DNA of 64,000 bases from Paraburkholderia acidipaludis NBRC 101816. GTDB taxonomy: Bacteria; Pseudomonadota; Gammaproteobacteria; Burkholderiales; Burkholderiaceae. Position numbers and translations under genes: made by a program. The notes beneath the pieces were generated by a model. It was not told the origin of the DNA. It did not search any database and saw nothing but the letters and a program-made list of their open reading frames with translations. Of the stretch, positions 36,099 through 45,065 are shown piece after piece. The stretch lies in assembly GCF_000684975.1 (NCBI RefSeq), contig NZ_BAXZ01000016.1, forward strand, positions 62,001-126,000, written 5' to 3'. Each line of letters starts with the position of its first letter. Positions within the stretch are counted from its first letter, which is position 1.

Positions 36099-37151
36099 AT
36101 GCAATTCGCACGCAGGTTGATTCGCCATGCACCCTCCATTCAGCGCATTCTGATTATTGCCACGCTGCTTGCACCTGCCGCATTCCAGCGCGCCGAAGCC
36201 CAAAGTTTTGCGATCAAGGATCTCGGCACGCTCCCTGGCAACACGAGTCAGGCAAGCGGGGCCAACGAGCGCGATCAGGCAGTCGGATTCTCGAATCTCT
36301 CGAACGGCGACCAGCACGCCACCTTGTTTGAAAACGGCAAGGTGACCGACCTGGGCACGCTCCCCGGCGGCACCAACTCCGCCGCTTCCGGAATCAACGA
36401 GCGCGGCCAGATAGTCGGCTCGTCGTCCCTGGGCGGAAACGAGCACGCCCTGTTGAACGAGCATGCATTTTTGTTCGAACACGGCTTGATGACCGATTTG
36501 GGCACCCTGCCCAACGGCAACACCAGTGTCGCCAACTCAATCAACAATCGCGGTCAGGCGGTGGGCTGGTCGCTCAACTCACTCACGGATACCCAGGCCG
36601 TTCTGTTTGAAAAAGGCGTGGTGAAAGATTTCGGCACGCTCCCCGGCGGCTACTTCAGCGCGGCCTACGGAATCAACGAGCGCGGCCAGATCGTCGGTTG
36701 GTCCACGAGCGCAAGCAGCGGCAACGATCACGCCTTCCTGTATGAAAACGGCGTGATGACCGACCTGGGCACGCTGCCCGGTGGCAACAGCAGCGCAGCT
36801 TTCGCGATCAACAATCGCGGCCAGGTGGTGGGCCAGGCGTCCACACCCAGCGGATACGAGCACGCCTTTCTGTTCGAACACGGCGTAATGACCGACCTGG
36901 GCACACTCCCCGGCGGCAGCATCAGCGCGGCTTCCGGGATCAACGAGCGCGGCCAGATCGTCGGTTCGTCGACCAATGCAACCGGGAATTTTCACGCCTT
37001 TCTGTATGAAAACGGCGTGATGACCGATCTGGGCGAACTCCCCGGCGGCAACACCAGCGGCGCCAGCACGATCAACAATCGCGGCCAGATCGTGGGTCTT
37101 TCCGCGACGCCTTATTCCCCGTGGCACGCTGTGGTCTGGACACCGAAATAA
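36099..37151 (+). CDS. Secreted HAF-repeat protein
   Basis: 350 residues from ATG 36099, chosen for the ribosome site AAAGGGG and a clean signal peptide (LIIATLLAPAAFQRAEA, cleavage before QS). The mature protein is seven tandem repeats of about 44 residues: DLGTLPGG, S/A-rich turn, INERGQIVG, HAFLFEHGVMT. This is the probable extracellular HAF repeat family. Seven such repeats suggest a seven-bladed propeller, which is an inference. It is divergent from the autotransporter, so both may be surface or secreted products under shared control. Confidence 0.85.
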   Translation: MQFARRLIRHAPSIQRILIIATLLAPAAFQRAEAQSFAIKDLGTLPGNTSQASGANERDQAVGFSNLSNGDQHATLFENGKVTDLGTLPGGTNSAASGINERGQIVGSSSLGGNEHALLNEHAFLFEHGLMTDLGTLPNGNTSVANSINNRGQAVGWSLNSLTDTQAVLFEKGVVKDFGTLPGGYFSAAYGINERGQIVGWSTSASSGNDHAFLYENGVMTDLGTLPGGNSSAAFAINNRGQVVGQASTPSGYEHAFLFEHGVMTDLGTLPGGSISAASGINERGQIVGSSTNATGNFHAFLYENGVMTDLGELPGGNTSGASTINNRGQIVGLSATPYSPWHAVVWTPK

Positions 37152-37225
37152 TGATCGGCGACTGCCAGCCGGCGGCGGGATCGAAATGGAGGAAGCGATA
37201 ACCCTGCAATACGAGAATGCATGAC

Positions 37226-37259
37226 GTGCAAATGCCCGGCCGGAGCCGGGCATTTGCAC
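37226..37259. terminator. Strong hairpin between convergent HAF and RND genes
   Basis: A perfect 15-bp inverted repeat with a CGGA loop: GTGCAAATGCCCGGC at 37226-37240 and its complement at 37245-37259. It lies between the stops of two convergent genes. There is no T-run on either side, so it is a bidirectional terminator-like stem of unproven type. Confidence 0.55.
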
Positions 37260-37267
37260 TTCATACG

Positions 37268-40200
37268 TCAGTCATCGTCGTCATCGGTGTGGTGAATCTT
37301 CTTCGAGACCTCGTCGAGCTTGTCGCCCAGCGCACGGCGCACCGAGATGTAGAACACCGGAATCAGCAGCAGGCCGAAGAACGTGGCGAACATCATGCCG
37401 CCAATCACGCCCGTACCGATCTCGTGCCGCGACGAAGCACCCGCGCCGGTCGACAAGACGAGCGGCAGCACGCCGAGAATGAACGCCATCGAGGTCATCA
37501 GGATAGGCCGCAGCCGCAGCTTCGCGGCGTTCAGCGTGGCGTCGAACAGCGTCATGCCCTGCGCCTGGCCGTCCACGGCGAACTCCACGATCAGGATTGC
37601 GTTTTTCGCCGCCAGCCCGATCACCGTGACCATGCCGATCTTGAAGTAGATATCGTTAGGAATGCCGCGCAGATCGCAGAACGTCAGCATGCCGAGCAGA
37701 CCCAGCGGCACCACCAGCAGCACCGCAACCGGGATGGACCAGCTCTCGTAGAGCGCCGCGAGACAGAGGAACACGACGAACACCGAAAGAATCATCAGCC
37801 AGGTGGCCGCGTTCCCCGCCAGGATTTCCTGATACGACTGTCCGGTCCAGTCCGCGGCGAAGCCTGGCGGCAGCGACTTGTCGATGATGTTCGTGATCAC
37901 CTGCATGGCCTGGCCGGTGGAGTAACCGGGCGCCGAGTTGCCGACGATCTCGATTGCCGAATAGCCGTTATAGCGCGGCAGCGCCTGCGGCCCCACCCCC
38001 CAGTTCGCCTTCACGACACTGGAGAGCGGCACCATGTTGTACGGGCTGATCGCGCTGTTGCTGACCGACGGATTGGCCGGCGTCACGTAACCATTCGCGT
38101 TGACGGCCGTGGTCGTGGCGCTCGAACCGGTGCTGCCGGAGGAGCCGTTGGTCACGCCGCTTGGCGTGTAAATGTGCTGCAGCGCGTCGAGGTTCATCCG
38201 GAAAGGCGCATCGGCCTGCAGATAGACGCGCTTCACGCGGCCCGCGTAAGTAAACTGGTCGATGTAGAACGGCGCCAGCTGCATCTGCAGCGCGTTGTAG
38301 ACGTCGGTCAGCGAAAGGCCCATGGCCGAGGCCTGCACGCGGTCCACGGCCACCTGCAATTGCGGCGCCTCGGGCAGCGAGTTCGGGCGGATGCCATAAA
38401 GCTCGGCGCTCTTGCCCGCTTCGACAAGCAGTTTCTGCTCGGCTTTCCCGAGCTGGTCGCGCGATTGACCAGCTCGCGCCTGGAGGAACATGTCGACGCC
38501 CCCGAACTGGCTAAGCCCGCGTATGGTCGGCAGGTTCACCACGAAAATCTGCGCATCGTTGATGCTGTGCAGAACCTTGTTGGCCTCCGGAATCAGCTGC
38601 ATGGCGGAGCGCGAACGCTTGCCCCAGTCGGTCAGCTTGATGAAGACCATGCCGACGTTTTCGCTCTGCCCCACGAAGCTGAAGCCCTTCACGTCGAACA
38701 CACCTGCAATGTCACGGGCCATGTCACTGTGCTTCAGTTTGTCGCCGATCTCCGCCATGACCTGGTCGTTGCGCTGCAGTGTCGAGCCGGAAGGCAGGTT
38801 GACGATTGCCAGCATGAAGCCCTGGTCCTCGTCGGGAACGAACGAGGTCGGCATGCGCACGTACAGGAACCCGGCCAGCGCCGCCACGAGCACGAACAGC
38901 ATCATCCAGCGCGGCGCATGGCGCACCGCGCGCCCCACCTGGCCGAAATAGGTGTTGCTGAGCCGGTTGAAGCCCCGGTTGAACCACCGGAAGACGAAGT
39001 GCGAATCCGCGTTGTGCTCGGGCCGGAGGATCGTCGCGCACAGCGACGGCGTGAACGACATCGCGAGGAACGCCGAAAAGCCCATCGAAATGGCGATGGT
39101 CATGGCGAACTGCGCATAGATGATGCCGGTTGCGCCCGGCTGCAGGGCCGAAGGCACGAACACCGCGGCCAGCACCACCGTGATGGCGATGATGGCGCCG
39201 GTGATCTGCCCCATCGCCTTGCGCGTCGCCTTCTTCGGACTGAGCTTCTCCTCGGTCATGATGCGCTCGACGTTCTCGATCACCACGATCGCGTCGTCCA
39301 CCACGATCCCGATCGCGAGCACCATGCCGAACAGCGTGAGCTGGTTCAGGGAGAAGCCCAGCGCCTTCAGACCGATGAAAGTGCCCAGCAGGGCCACCGG
39401 AATCACCAGCGTGGGAATGATGGTCGCCCGGATGTTCTGCAGGAAGATCAGCATCACGAAGAATACGAGGATCACCGCCTCGATCAGCGTGCGCACCACG
39501 TCGGTAATCGACGCCGTGATGAACGGCGTGGTGTCGTAAGGCACCTCCCACGTCACGCCCGCCGGCAGATCCTTGGCGAGAATCGCCATTTCGGCCTTGA
39601 CCGCTTTCGCCACGGCCAGCGCGTTGGCGCCGGGCAGCAGGTACACGCCCATGCCGCCCGCGGCCCGGCCGTTGTAAGCCGCCGAAGAGCCATACGACTG
39701 CGCGCCGAAGGTGATGTGCGCGACGTCGCTCAGGTGCACCACCGTACCGTCGTTGGTGGTCACCAGAATGATGTTCTTGAACTGCTCGATCGACGAGAAC
39801 AGCGTGTCGCCGGAAACGGTCGCCGTGAAGACCTGCCCCTTCACCGCCGGGTCCGCCCCCAGCGAGCCGGTGGCGAACTGCGCGTTCTGGGCGGTGACCG
39901 CGTTCAGCACCTGGGTGGTCGAGAGGCCATAGCCCTGCAGCTTGTCCGGATCGAGCCAGATACGGATCGCGTATTCCGAGCCGAGCATGAAGGTATTGCC
40001 CACGCCGTTGATCCGTGCGATCACCGGCTGGATCTGCGAAGCGACGAGGTCGGAGAGACGGTCCGCGTCGATAGCAGGGTTGCTCGACTGCAAGCTGATG
40101 AACATCAGGATGTCGGGGCTCGCCTTGGCCACCACGACGCCCTGCTGCGTCACCTCCGCCGGCAGCAGCGGCTGCGCGAGCGCGACCTTGTTCTGCACCT

Positions 40201-40516
40201 GCACTTCGGCAATGTCGGGATCGGTGCCGGTGGCGAAGCTCAGCGTGATCGTCGCCGTGCCGTTGCTATTCGAGGTCGAGCTGAAATACAGCAGGTTGTC
40301 GATGCCGGTGAGCTGCTGCTCGATCACCTGAGTGACCGTCGATTCCATCGTGGCGGCGTTCGCGCCCGGATAGGTCGCGGTCACCGTCACCTGCGGCGGC
40401 GCAATGTCGGGATACGAATCGATCCCCATGCGCGAAAGCGAAATGGCGCCGATCAGACAGATCAAAATAGGGATCACCCAGGCAAAGACCGGGCGATCGA
40501 TAAAAAAGCGTGGCAT
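37268..40516 (-). CDS. RND multidrug efflux transporter permease (AcrB/HAE1 type)
   Basis: 1082 residues. The start MPRFFIDRPVFAWVIPILIC and DIAPPQVTVTATYPGANA are typical of AcrB/MexB. TM4 carries GIVVDDAIVVIENVERIM and TM10 carries GLAAKNAILIVEFA with the proton-relay Lys. The tail is acidic (HTDDDDD). It exports hydrophobic or amphiphilic compounds. It is the third gene of the outer-membrane channel, adaptor, pump operon (13 bp from the adaptor). It is distinct from the other RND pump here, which has Glu in TM10. Confidence 0.95.
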   Translation of the reverse strand: MPRFFIDRPVFAWVIPILICLIGAISLSRMGIDSYPDIAPPQVTVTATYPGANAATMESTVTQVIEQQLTGIDNLLYFSSTSNSNGTATITLSFATGTDPDIAEVQVQNKVALAQPLLPAEVTQQGVVVAKASPDILMFISLQSSNPAIDADRLSDLVASQIQPVIARINGVGNTFMLGSEYAIRIWLDPDKLQGYGLSTTQVLNAVTAQNAQFATGSLGADPAVKGQVFTATVSGDTLFSSIEQFKNIILVTTNDGTVVHLSDVAHITFGAQSYGSSAAYNGRAAGGMGVYLLPGANALAVAKAVKAEMAILAKDLPAGVTWEVPYDTTPFITASITDVVRTLIEAVILVFFVMLIFLQNIRATIIPTLVIPVALLGTFIGLKALGFSLNQLTLFGMVLAIGIVVDDAIVVIENVERIMTEEKLSPKKATRKAMGQITGAIIAITVVLAAVFVPSALQPGATGIIYAQFAMTIAISMGFSAFLAMSFTPSLCATILRPEHNADSHFVFRWFNRGFNRLSNTYFGQVGRAVRHAPRWMMLFVLVAALAGFLYVRMPTSFVPDEDQGFMLAIVNLPSGSTLQRNDQVMAEIGDKLKHSDMARDIAGVFDVKGFSFVGQSENVGMVFIKLTDWGKRSRSAMQLIPEANKVLHSINDAQIFVVNLPTIRGLSQFGGVDMFLQARAGQSRDQLGKAEQKLLVEAGKSAELYGIRPNSLPEAPQLQVAVDRVQASAMGLSLTDVYNALQMQLAPFYIDQFTYAGRVKRVYLQADAPFRMNLDALQHIYTPSGVTNGSSGSTGSSATTTAVNANGYVTPANPSVSNSAISPYNMVPLSSVVKANWGVGPQALPRYNGYSAIEIVGNSAPGYSTGQAMQVITNIIDKSLPPGFAADWTGQSYQEILAGNAATWLMILSVFVVFLCLAALYESWSIPVAVLLVVPLGLLGMLTFCDLRGIPNDIYFKIGMVTVIGLAAKNAILIVEFAVDGQAQGMTLFDATLNAAKLRLRPILMTSMAFILGVLPLVLSTGAGASSRHEIGTGVIGGMMFATFFGLLLIPVFYISVRRALGDKLDEVSKKIHHTDDDDD

Positions 40517-40528
40517 GAGGCGGACTCC

Positions 40529-41734
40529 TTACGACTTCGCGCCGGCGGGCTGAGCCCCCGATGCCGGTGCGGCGCCCGCCTGCGTCGAGCCCGGCTGCCA
40601 TGCGCTTGCCTTGACGGTCACGCCCTCGTGCACGCTCTGCAGCCCCGTGACGATCACCTCGTCGCCCGCGGCGAGGCCGTTCGTGATGATCCAGTTGTTG
40701 TTGCCATCGCTGTCCCGCGTCTCGACGTCCTTGCGCGCAACCTTGCCGTTCGGGTCGACCACCAAAGCAAAGGCGCCCACGGTATCGCGCTGGACAGCCT
40801 GCTGCGGAATCAGGTACACGCCGTTGTGCTGGCCGAGATCGACCGTGAGCGACACGTACATGCCGGGCAGCAGCTGATGCTGCGGATTGGGAATCCGCGC
40901 GCGCAGGTTGACCGCGCCCGTGGTGGAGTTCACGGTGACGTCGGAGAAGTCGAGCGTGCCGGTCTGGTCGTAGGGGCTGCCGTTGGGCAGCATGACCTTC
41001 ACCGTCGTGGCGTTCTGCGCGGCCAGCGCCACATTGCCCTGGCTTTGCGCCTGCCTCAGCGTGACCAGATCGGCGGCGCTGATGGTGAAGTTCAGATAGA
41101 GCGGATCGATCTGCTGCACGGTCGTGAGCAACGTGCCGCCCGAACCAGCATCGGTCGTGCTGGAGCCCACCACCGCGCCCTCCGTGACCTGCTGCTGGCC
41201 CGCGATGCCGCTGATCGGCGACGTCACCTTCGTATAGCCGAGATTCAGGCGCGCGCCGTTGATGGCGGCCTGATCCGCCTTGACCTTGGCCGCCGCGCTA
41301 CGCTCCGCGGCGTCCGCGTTGTCCACCGTCTGCTGCGAGACCGAACCGACCGGCAGCAACTGGCGATAGCGCACCGCGGTGATGTGGTCGTTGACGTAGG
41401 TGGCCTGATCCTCGGCGAGCGTCGCGAGATCGTTGTCGAGCACCGACTGGTAGTAGGCCGGATCGATCACGAACAGCACCTGCCCTTCCTTCACGGTGGC
41501 GCCTTCCGTATAGACGCGCTTGAGCAGCACGCCGGAAACGCGGGCCGTGACGTTGGCGCTGTACCAGGCCGAGAGCCGCCCGACAAGGTCACGCCTGAGC
41601 GGAACATTCTGGGGCTCGGCCTTGAGGACGCTCACCTGGGGCGGCGGCGGGGGCGGCGGGCTGCTTTTGTCGCAGCCCGCGAGGGCGAGTAGGCCAATGG
41701 ACAGCAGGGACGCGCGCACAGGCAGTAACGTCAT
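40529..41734 (-). CDS. RND efflux periplasmic adaptor lipoprotein (AcrA/MexA type)
   Basis: 401 residues from ATG 41734, chosen because it begins a lipoprotein signal (LLSIGLLALAGC). A proline-rich linker (SSPPPPPPPQ) follows. The lipoyl halves (ARVSGVLLKRVYTEGATVKE, LGYTKVTSPISGIAGQQQV), the hairpin, and the beta-barrel (LPNGSPYDQTGTLDFSDVTV) are all present. It links the AcrB-type pump to its outer-membrane channel. The start is somewhat uncertain because upstream Met codons exist in frame. Confidence 0.92.
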   Translation of the reverse strand: MTLLPVRASLLSIGLLALAGCDKSSPPPPPPPQVSVLKAEPQNVPLRRDLVGRLSAWYSANVTARVSGVLLKRVYTEGATVKEGQVLFVIDPAYYQSVLDNDLATLAEDQATYVNDHITAVRYRQLLPVGSVSQQTVDNADAAERSAAAKVKADQAAINGARLNLGYTKVTSPISGIAGQQQVTEGAVVGSSTTDAGSGGTLLTTVQQIDPLYLNFTISAADLVTLRQAQSQGNVALAAQNATTVKVMLPNGSPYDQTGTLDFSDVTVNSTTGAVNLRARIPNPQHQLLPGMYVSLTVDLGQHNGVYLIPQQAVQRDTVGAFALVVDPNGKVARKDVETRDSDGNNNWIITNGLAAGDEVIVTGLQSVHEGVTVKASAWQPGSTQAGAAPASGAQPAGAKS

Positions 41735-41950
41735 GGGACACCACGCTTGCATGATCGTTGAAAGAGAAAGGACTGCGAATGAGTACAAGACAGCCGGCAA
41801 CCGTGAAGCCCGCTTTCCGGGCTGGCCTTCCAGGCCCACCCGGGGCTCGCTTGCCGCTGGGGATGAACGACGCGCGGCGCGTTTCGCCGCGCAGGAACAA
41901 CGCATCGCCCCGAGCCGGGCGCCATGCGGAGAGTCCCTTGAATACCGGCC

Positions 41951-43516
41951 TCACTGCGGCGCAATCGCCGAACCGGACGCCGCGACCGGCGCCTGCCCAA
42001 CCGACGCGACCGCATTGGCCGCGTGCCCGCTGGCATCATCCCACTGCCAGCCGCCGCCGAGGTTCTTGATCAGCACGACGCTCGCCTCGGTCAGCAGCGC
42101 CTGCGTATCCACCAGGTTCTCCCGGGCGGTCAGCAACGTGAGTTGCTGGTTCAGCAGATCCTGCTCGCTGGCCGTGCCGATGGTGAACTGCGCGTGCTCG
42201 CTGTTGAAGAGCTGCTGGTTGCGCTGATAGATTTTCGCGTAGGCGTCTTGCTGCTGCTGCAGGTGATTCCATGACGAGAGGCTGTCCTCGACATTCTGGA
42301 ACGCGCCTAGCACGGCTTGCCGGTACGCCGCGACATCTTCGTCGTAGGTCGCGCGCGCTTCGCGGACGGCCGCCGTGCGGGCGCCGCCGTCGAAAATCGT
42401 CCCCGCGAGCGTCGGCCCGAGTGTCCAGAAGCGGTTCGGCACCATGAACAGGTTGGCGAGCATGTTGTGCTCGAAACCGCCCTCGGCCGAGAGCGTGAGT
42501 GTCGGGAAGAACGCTGCTTCGGCTACGCCGATCTTTGCGTTGGCCGCGGCAGCCGTGCGTTCGGCGCTCACCACGTCATAGCGCCGTTCGAGCAGCTGCG
42601 AGGGCAAGGCAAGCGGAACGGCCGGCGTGGCGAACGCATAATCCGTGTTGGGTGCGATCGAGAAATTGCCGGGCGGCACGCCAATCAGCACCGCGATCGC
42701 ATGTTCGTCCTGCTCGCGCGAGGTCTGCGTCGACTGCAGCAGGGCGACCACGAGTTCGAGCGTGTCCTGCGCGTTCAGCACGTCATCGGCCGACGAGATA
42801 CCGCGCGTATAGCTCGCGCGCGTCATGTCGAGGATACGGCTATCGATCTGCTCCTGCTGCTTGAGAAGGTCGACGTCGATATCGGCCTGGCGCAGCGCGA
42901 AGTAGTCGGTGGCAATGCTCGCGGCAATGGAGAGGCGCTCGCCGGCAAGCTGGGCATCGCTCGCCTGCGCGCTTGCCTTGCTCGATTCGAGCTCACGCCG
43001 GAACTGCCCCCACAGGTCGAGCTCCCAGCTCGCCGTGGCATTGACGTTGACCGAGTTGTACACGCCCGAGAACGCAGGCGTCCCGTATTGGGCCTGTGCC
43101 GCGCCCGAGCCCAGCCCGGTGCGCGTGCCCGCGGCTTCCGCGCCAATGGTCGGGAAGAAGCTCGCCCTGCTGGCCTCCACGGTTGCCTGGGCGAGCCGGT
43201 ATGCCGCTTCCGCCTGGGCAATCGACTGGTTGGCCTTGAACGATTGTTCGATCAGCTCCGTGAGCTTGGGGTCGTTGTAGTCGAGCCACCAGGTGCTCGA
43301 GAGCGACGCCTGCGGATTGACCTGCGCCCGCTGCCAGTCCACCCCTTCCTTGAAGCTGGTGGGAATCACCACGTCCGGCTTCTGGTAGTCAGGCCCGACC
43401 GCGCACGCCGCCAGAAGCCATGCCGCGCCGATCATGCACCCGTATTGCGTCAGAGCCCGCAAGCGGGCGTGGGCTGAAAACGACTTTCTGGTGCAGAAAC
43501 CGGAAAACACGTGCAT
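41951..43516 (-). CDS. TolC/OprM-family outer-membrane channel lipoprotein (NodT type)
   Basis: 521 residues. The N-terminal region ends in a lipobox GAAWLLAAC, followed by AVGPDYQKPDV, the OprM/NodT hallmark. The two OEP repeats are present (NQSIAQAEAAYRLAQATVEA, RATYDEDVAAYRQAVLGAFQ). The first 28 residues make an unusually long n-region, so Met28 (about 43435) may be the true start. It is the first gene of the operon, 216 bp ahead of the adaptor. The promoter should lie in the AT-rich DNA beyond 43517. Confidence 0.9.
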   Translation of the reverse strand: MHVFSGFCTRKSFSAHARLRALTQYGCMIGAAWLLAACAVGPDYQKPDVVIPTSFKEGVDWQRAQVNPQASLSSTWWLDYNDPKLTELIEQSFKANQSIAQAEAAYRLAQATVEASRASFFPTIGAEAAGTRTGLGSGAAQAQYGTPAFSGVYNSVNVNATASWELDLWGQFRRELESSKASAQASDAQLAGERLSIAASIATDYFALRQADIDVDLLKQQEQIDSRILDMTRASYTRGISSADDVLNAQDTLELVVALLQSTQTSREQDEHAIAVLIGVPPGNFSIAPNTDYAFATPAVPLALPSQLLERRYDVVSAERTAAAANAKIGVAEAAFFPTLTLSAEGGFEHNMLANLFMVPNRFWTLGPTLAGTIFDGGARTAAVREARATYDEDVAAYRQAVLGAFQNVEDSLSSWNHLQQQQDAYAKIYQRNQQLFNSEHAQFTIGTASEQDLLNQQLTLLTARENLVDTQALLTEASVVLIKNLGGGWQWDDASGHAANAVASVGQAPVAASGSAIAPQ

Positions 43517-43795
43517 TCGCGAACCCGCCGTAAGGGATTGCCCCAGGAACGATACGCACGAAGCCTAAGCCAACTTAATCAATGAGTCAATTAAAACGAA
43601 TTGCCTTTTTCAATTACCTTACAAATTGCTATTTAGGACACCTCGACCATCGGGATTATCAACCCCCTGCAGTGTCAAATATTACCTTGGGCAAGGATCG
43701 GCAATGCCTGCAATGGCGTTCTTTTCGCCCTACTGACATTTGCCGACATCGTCGAATTGCGCGATTCAGAAAACAATGCCGGATATTTTTTCATT
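43517..43795. promoter_or_regulatory. AT-rich region upstream of the efflux operon
   Basis: About 280 bp with markedly lower GC than the rest, for example the runs around 43574-43640 (TTAATCAATGAGTCAATTAA and following). It must contain the RND operon promoter on the minus strand. A palindrome-like TTGAC/GTCAA-type operator was not convincingly found. No gene is supported. Confidence 0.4.
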
Positions 43796-43899
43796 TTGTT
43801 GGAGACAAGTCGGCGAATTGGCATTGCGCAATAGAACCATCGTTCTTAAACAATATTGAGGAGCGGCTTTGCCGCTTAAGCCAGCTATTAGCCGCGCGG

Positions 43900-44240
43900 C
43901 ACTGAAACCCCGTTGGATTGCCAATGATCGCGGCCGTCTGCCGATCCGTCGCAACCAGCTTCTTGTATAGCGCGATCGCGCCGGCCTCGGCAAAAATGCC
44001 GCGCAAGGCCTGGCCGACGGGCGTGCTTACGGTTCCGTCCGGATCCACGCCGCCGTTGCCGCATCGCTCATCGCTCTGCTCGATTTGCGGCACCTTCGGG
44101 TTGGCTAGGTCGACGTCGAACGCCGCCACCTTGATACCTTTGTCGAGCGCCTGCTGCACGACGTCTTTCAGCGATTCCGGCAAGCCGTGATTGACGATGA
44201 TGGTAGCCACGCCCAGGTTGAGACTGCCCGCGAGCCATCC
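43900..44240 (-). pseudogene. Sugar-binding protein (periplasmic), decayed fragment
   Basis: The minus strand keeps the central part of a Peripla_BP_4 sugar-binding protein: GVATIIVNHGLPESLKDVVQ, QALDKGIKVAAFDVDLANPK, VGQALRGIFAEAGAIALYKK and ATDRQTAAIIGNPTGFQ. The signal-peptide end, the stretch after QIEQSDE and the C-terminus are missing or rearranged. It is not expected to be functional. Confidence 0.7.
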
Positions 44241-44501
44241 GGCCGCGCGCTTTCGCGATATCGAGCGCATCAAGCGGGAAGAAGCCGCGGCGCGCGCAGC
44301 GACCCACGCCAAGGCGTCCGTACCCGCATAGCGGCGGCGGCATAGCAAGAAAGCGCATATGCAATCGACGATTTAGTGGTAGGAAATCGCGGCGCCCGCT
44401 GTTCCAATGAGCGACGGACCCGCACGACGCGTCGGCCGCCGGCCAAGGCGCACGACGACGCGCGCTGGCCCGAGTCCAACGGCCTTTTCGAATCGGATAG
44501 C

Positions 44502-44634
44502 CATGTCCATCTCCGTCATTGCCTCCGACGGGGCGCGTTTGCCTCGTCTTCCCGATCCCGTGCGCTGGAAATATCACGCCATCGGCAACTACTTCCTGAA
44601 CGATGTTCTGCCGCCGCGGCACGGAGCGATCTGA
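44502..44634 (+). pseudogene. Short remnant, 43 codons, ahead of the monooxygenase remnant
   Basis: ATG 44502 to TGA 44634 encodes MSISVIASDGARLPRLPDPV, then RWKYHAIGNYFLNDVLPPRH and GAI. The stop overlaps the monooxygenase start. This looks like the coupled end of a gene whose body has been deleted, but the parent gene is not recognised. Confidence 0.35.
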
Positions 44635-45047
44635 TGGCGGAACCGCGCAAGCCCATCCTCCTCAACGCGTTCAACATGAACTGCGTGGGGCACATCAATC
44701 ACGGCCTCTGGACCCATCCGCGCGACCGCTCGACCGACTACCGGCTGCTGCCCTACTGGACGAATCTCGCGCGCACGCTCGAACGCGAAGTCGCCGACGA
44801 ATTGCAGGCCTGGGTCGACGAGGCCGGCGTCGACGGATTCAATCTGAGCCGCACGGTGGTGCCGGAAAGCTATGAAGACTTCGTCGAACTGATCGTGCCC
44901 GAGCTGCAAAATCGCGGGCTCTACAAGACGGCGTATGCGCCCGGCACGCTGCGGCACAAGCTGTTCGGCGCACAAGACACGCTGCCCGAGCGCCATGCCG
45001 GCGCGCGGTTCCGTGTGGGCGCGCCCGCCGAGGCGCCGGCGGCCTGA
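44634..45047 (+). pseudogene. NtaA/SnaA/DszA-type flavin monooxygenase with its middle deleted
   Basis: 137 codons. Residues 1-50 are the normal N-terminus (KPILLNAFNMNCVGHINHGL, PYWTNLARTLER). They join in frame to the normal C-terminus (EVADELQAWVDEAGVDGFNL, FVELIVPELQNRGLYKTAYA, TLRHKLFG). Intact family members have about 450 residues, so roughly 300 are gone, including most of the FMN-binding barrel. The frame is still open, but the protein cannot be an active monooxygenase. Confidence 0.8.
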
Positions 45048-45065
45048 GACGAACGACCCCGCTCA

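Noticed and set aside
37217..41692. 1491-codon open frame on the plus strand opposite the RND and adaptor genes
   Set aside because: It is the antisense of two clearly conserved genes. The translation is rich in Arg/His/Asp with no domain, as expected from GC-rich codon bias on the other strand.
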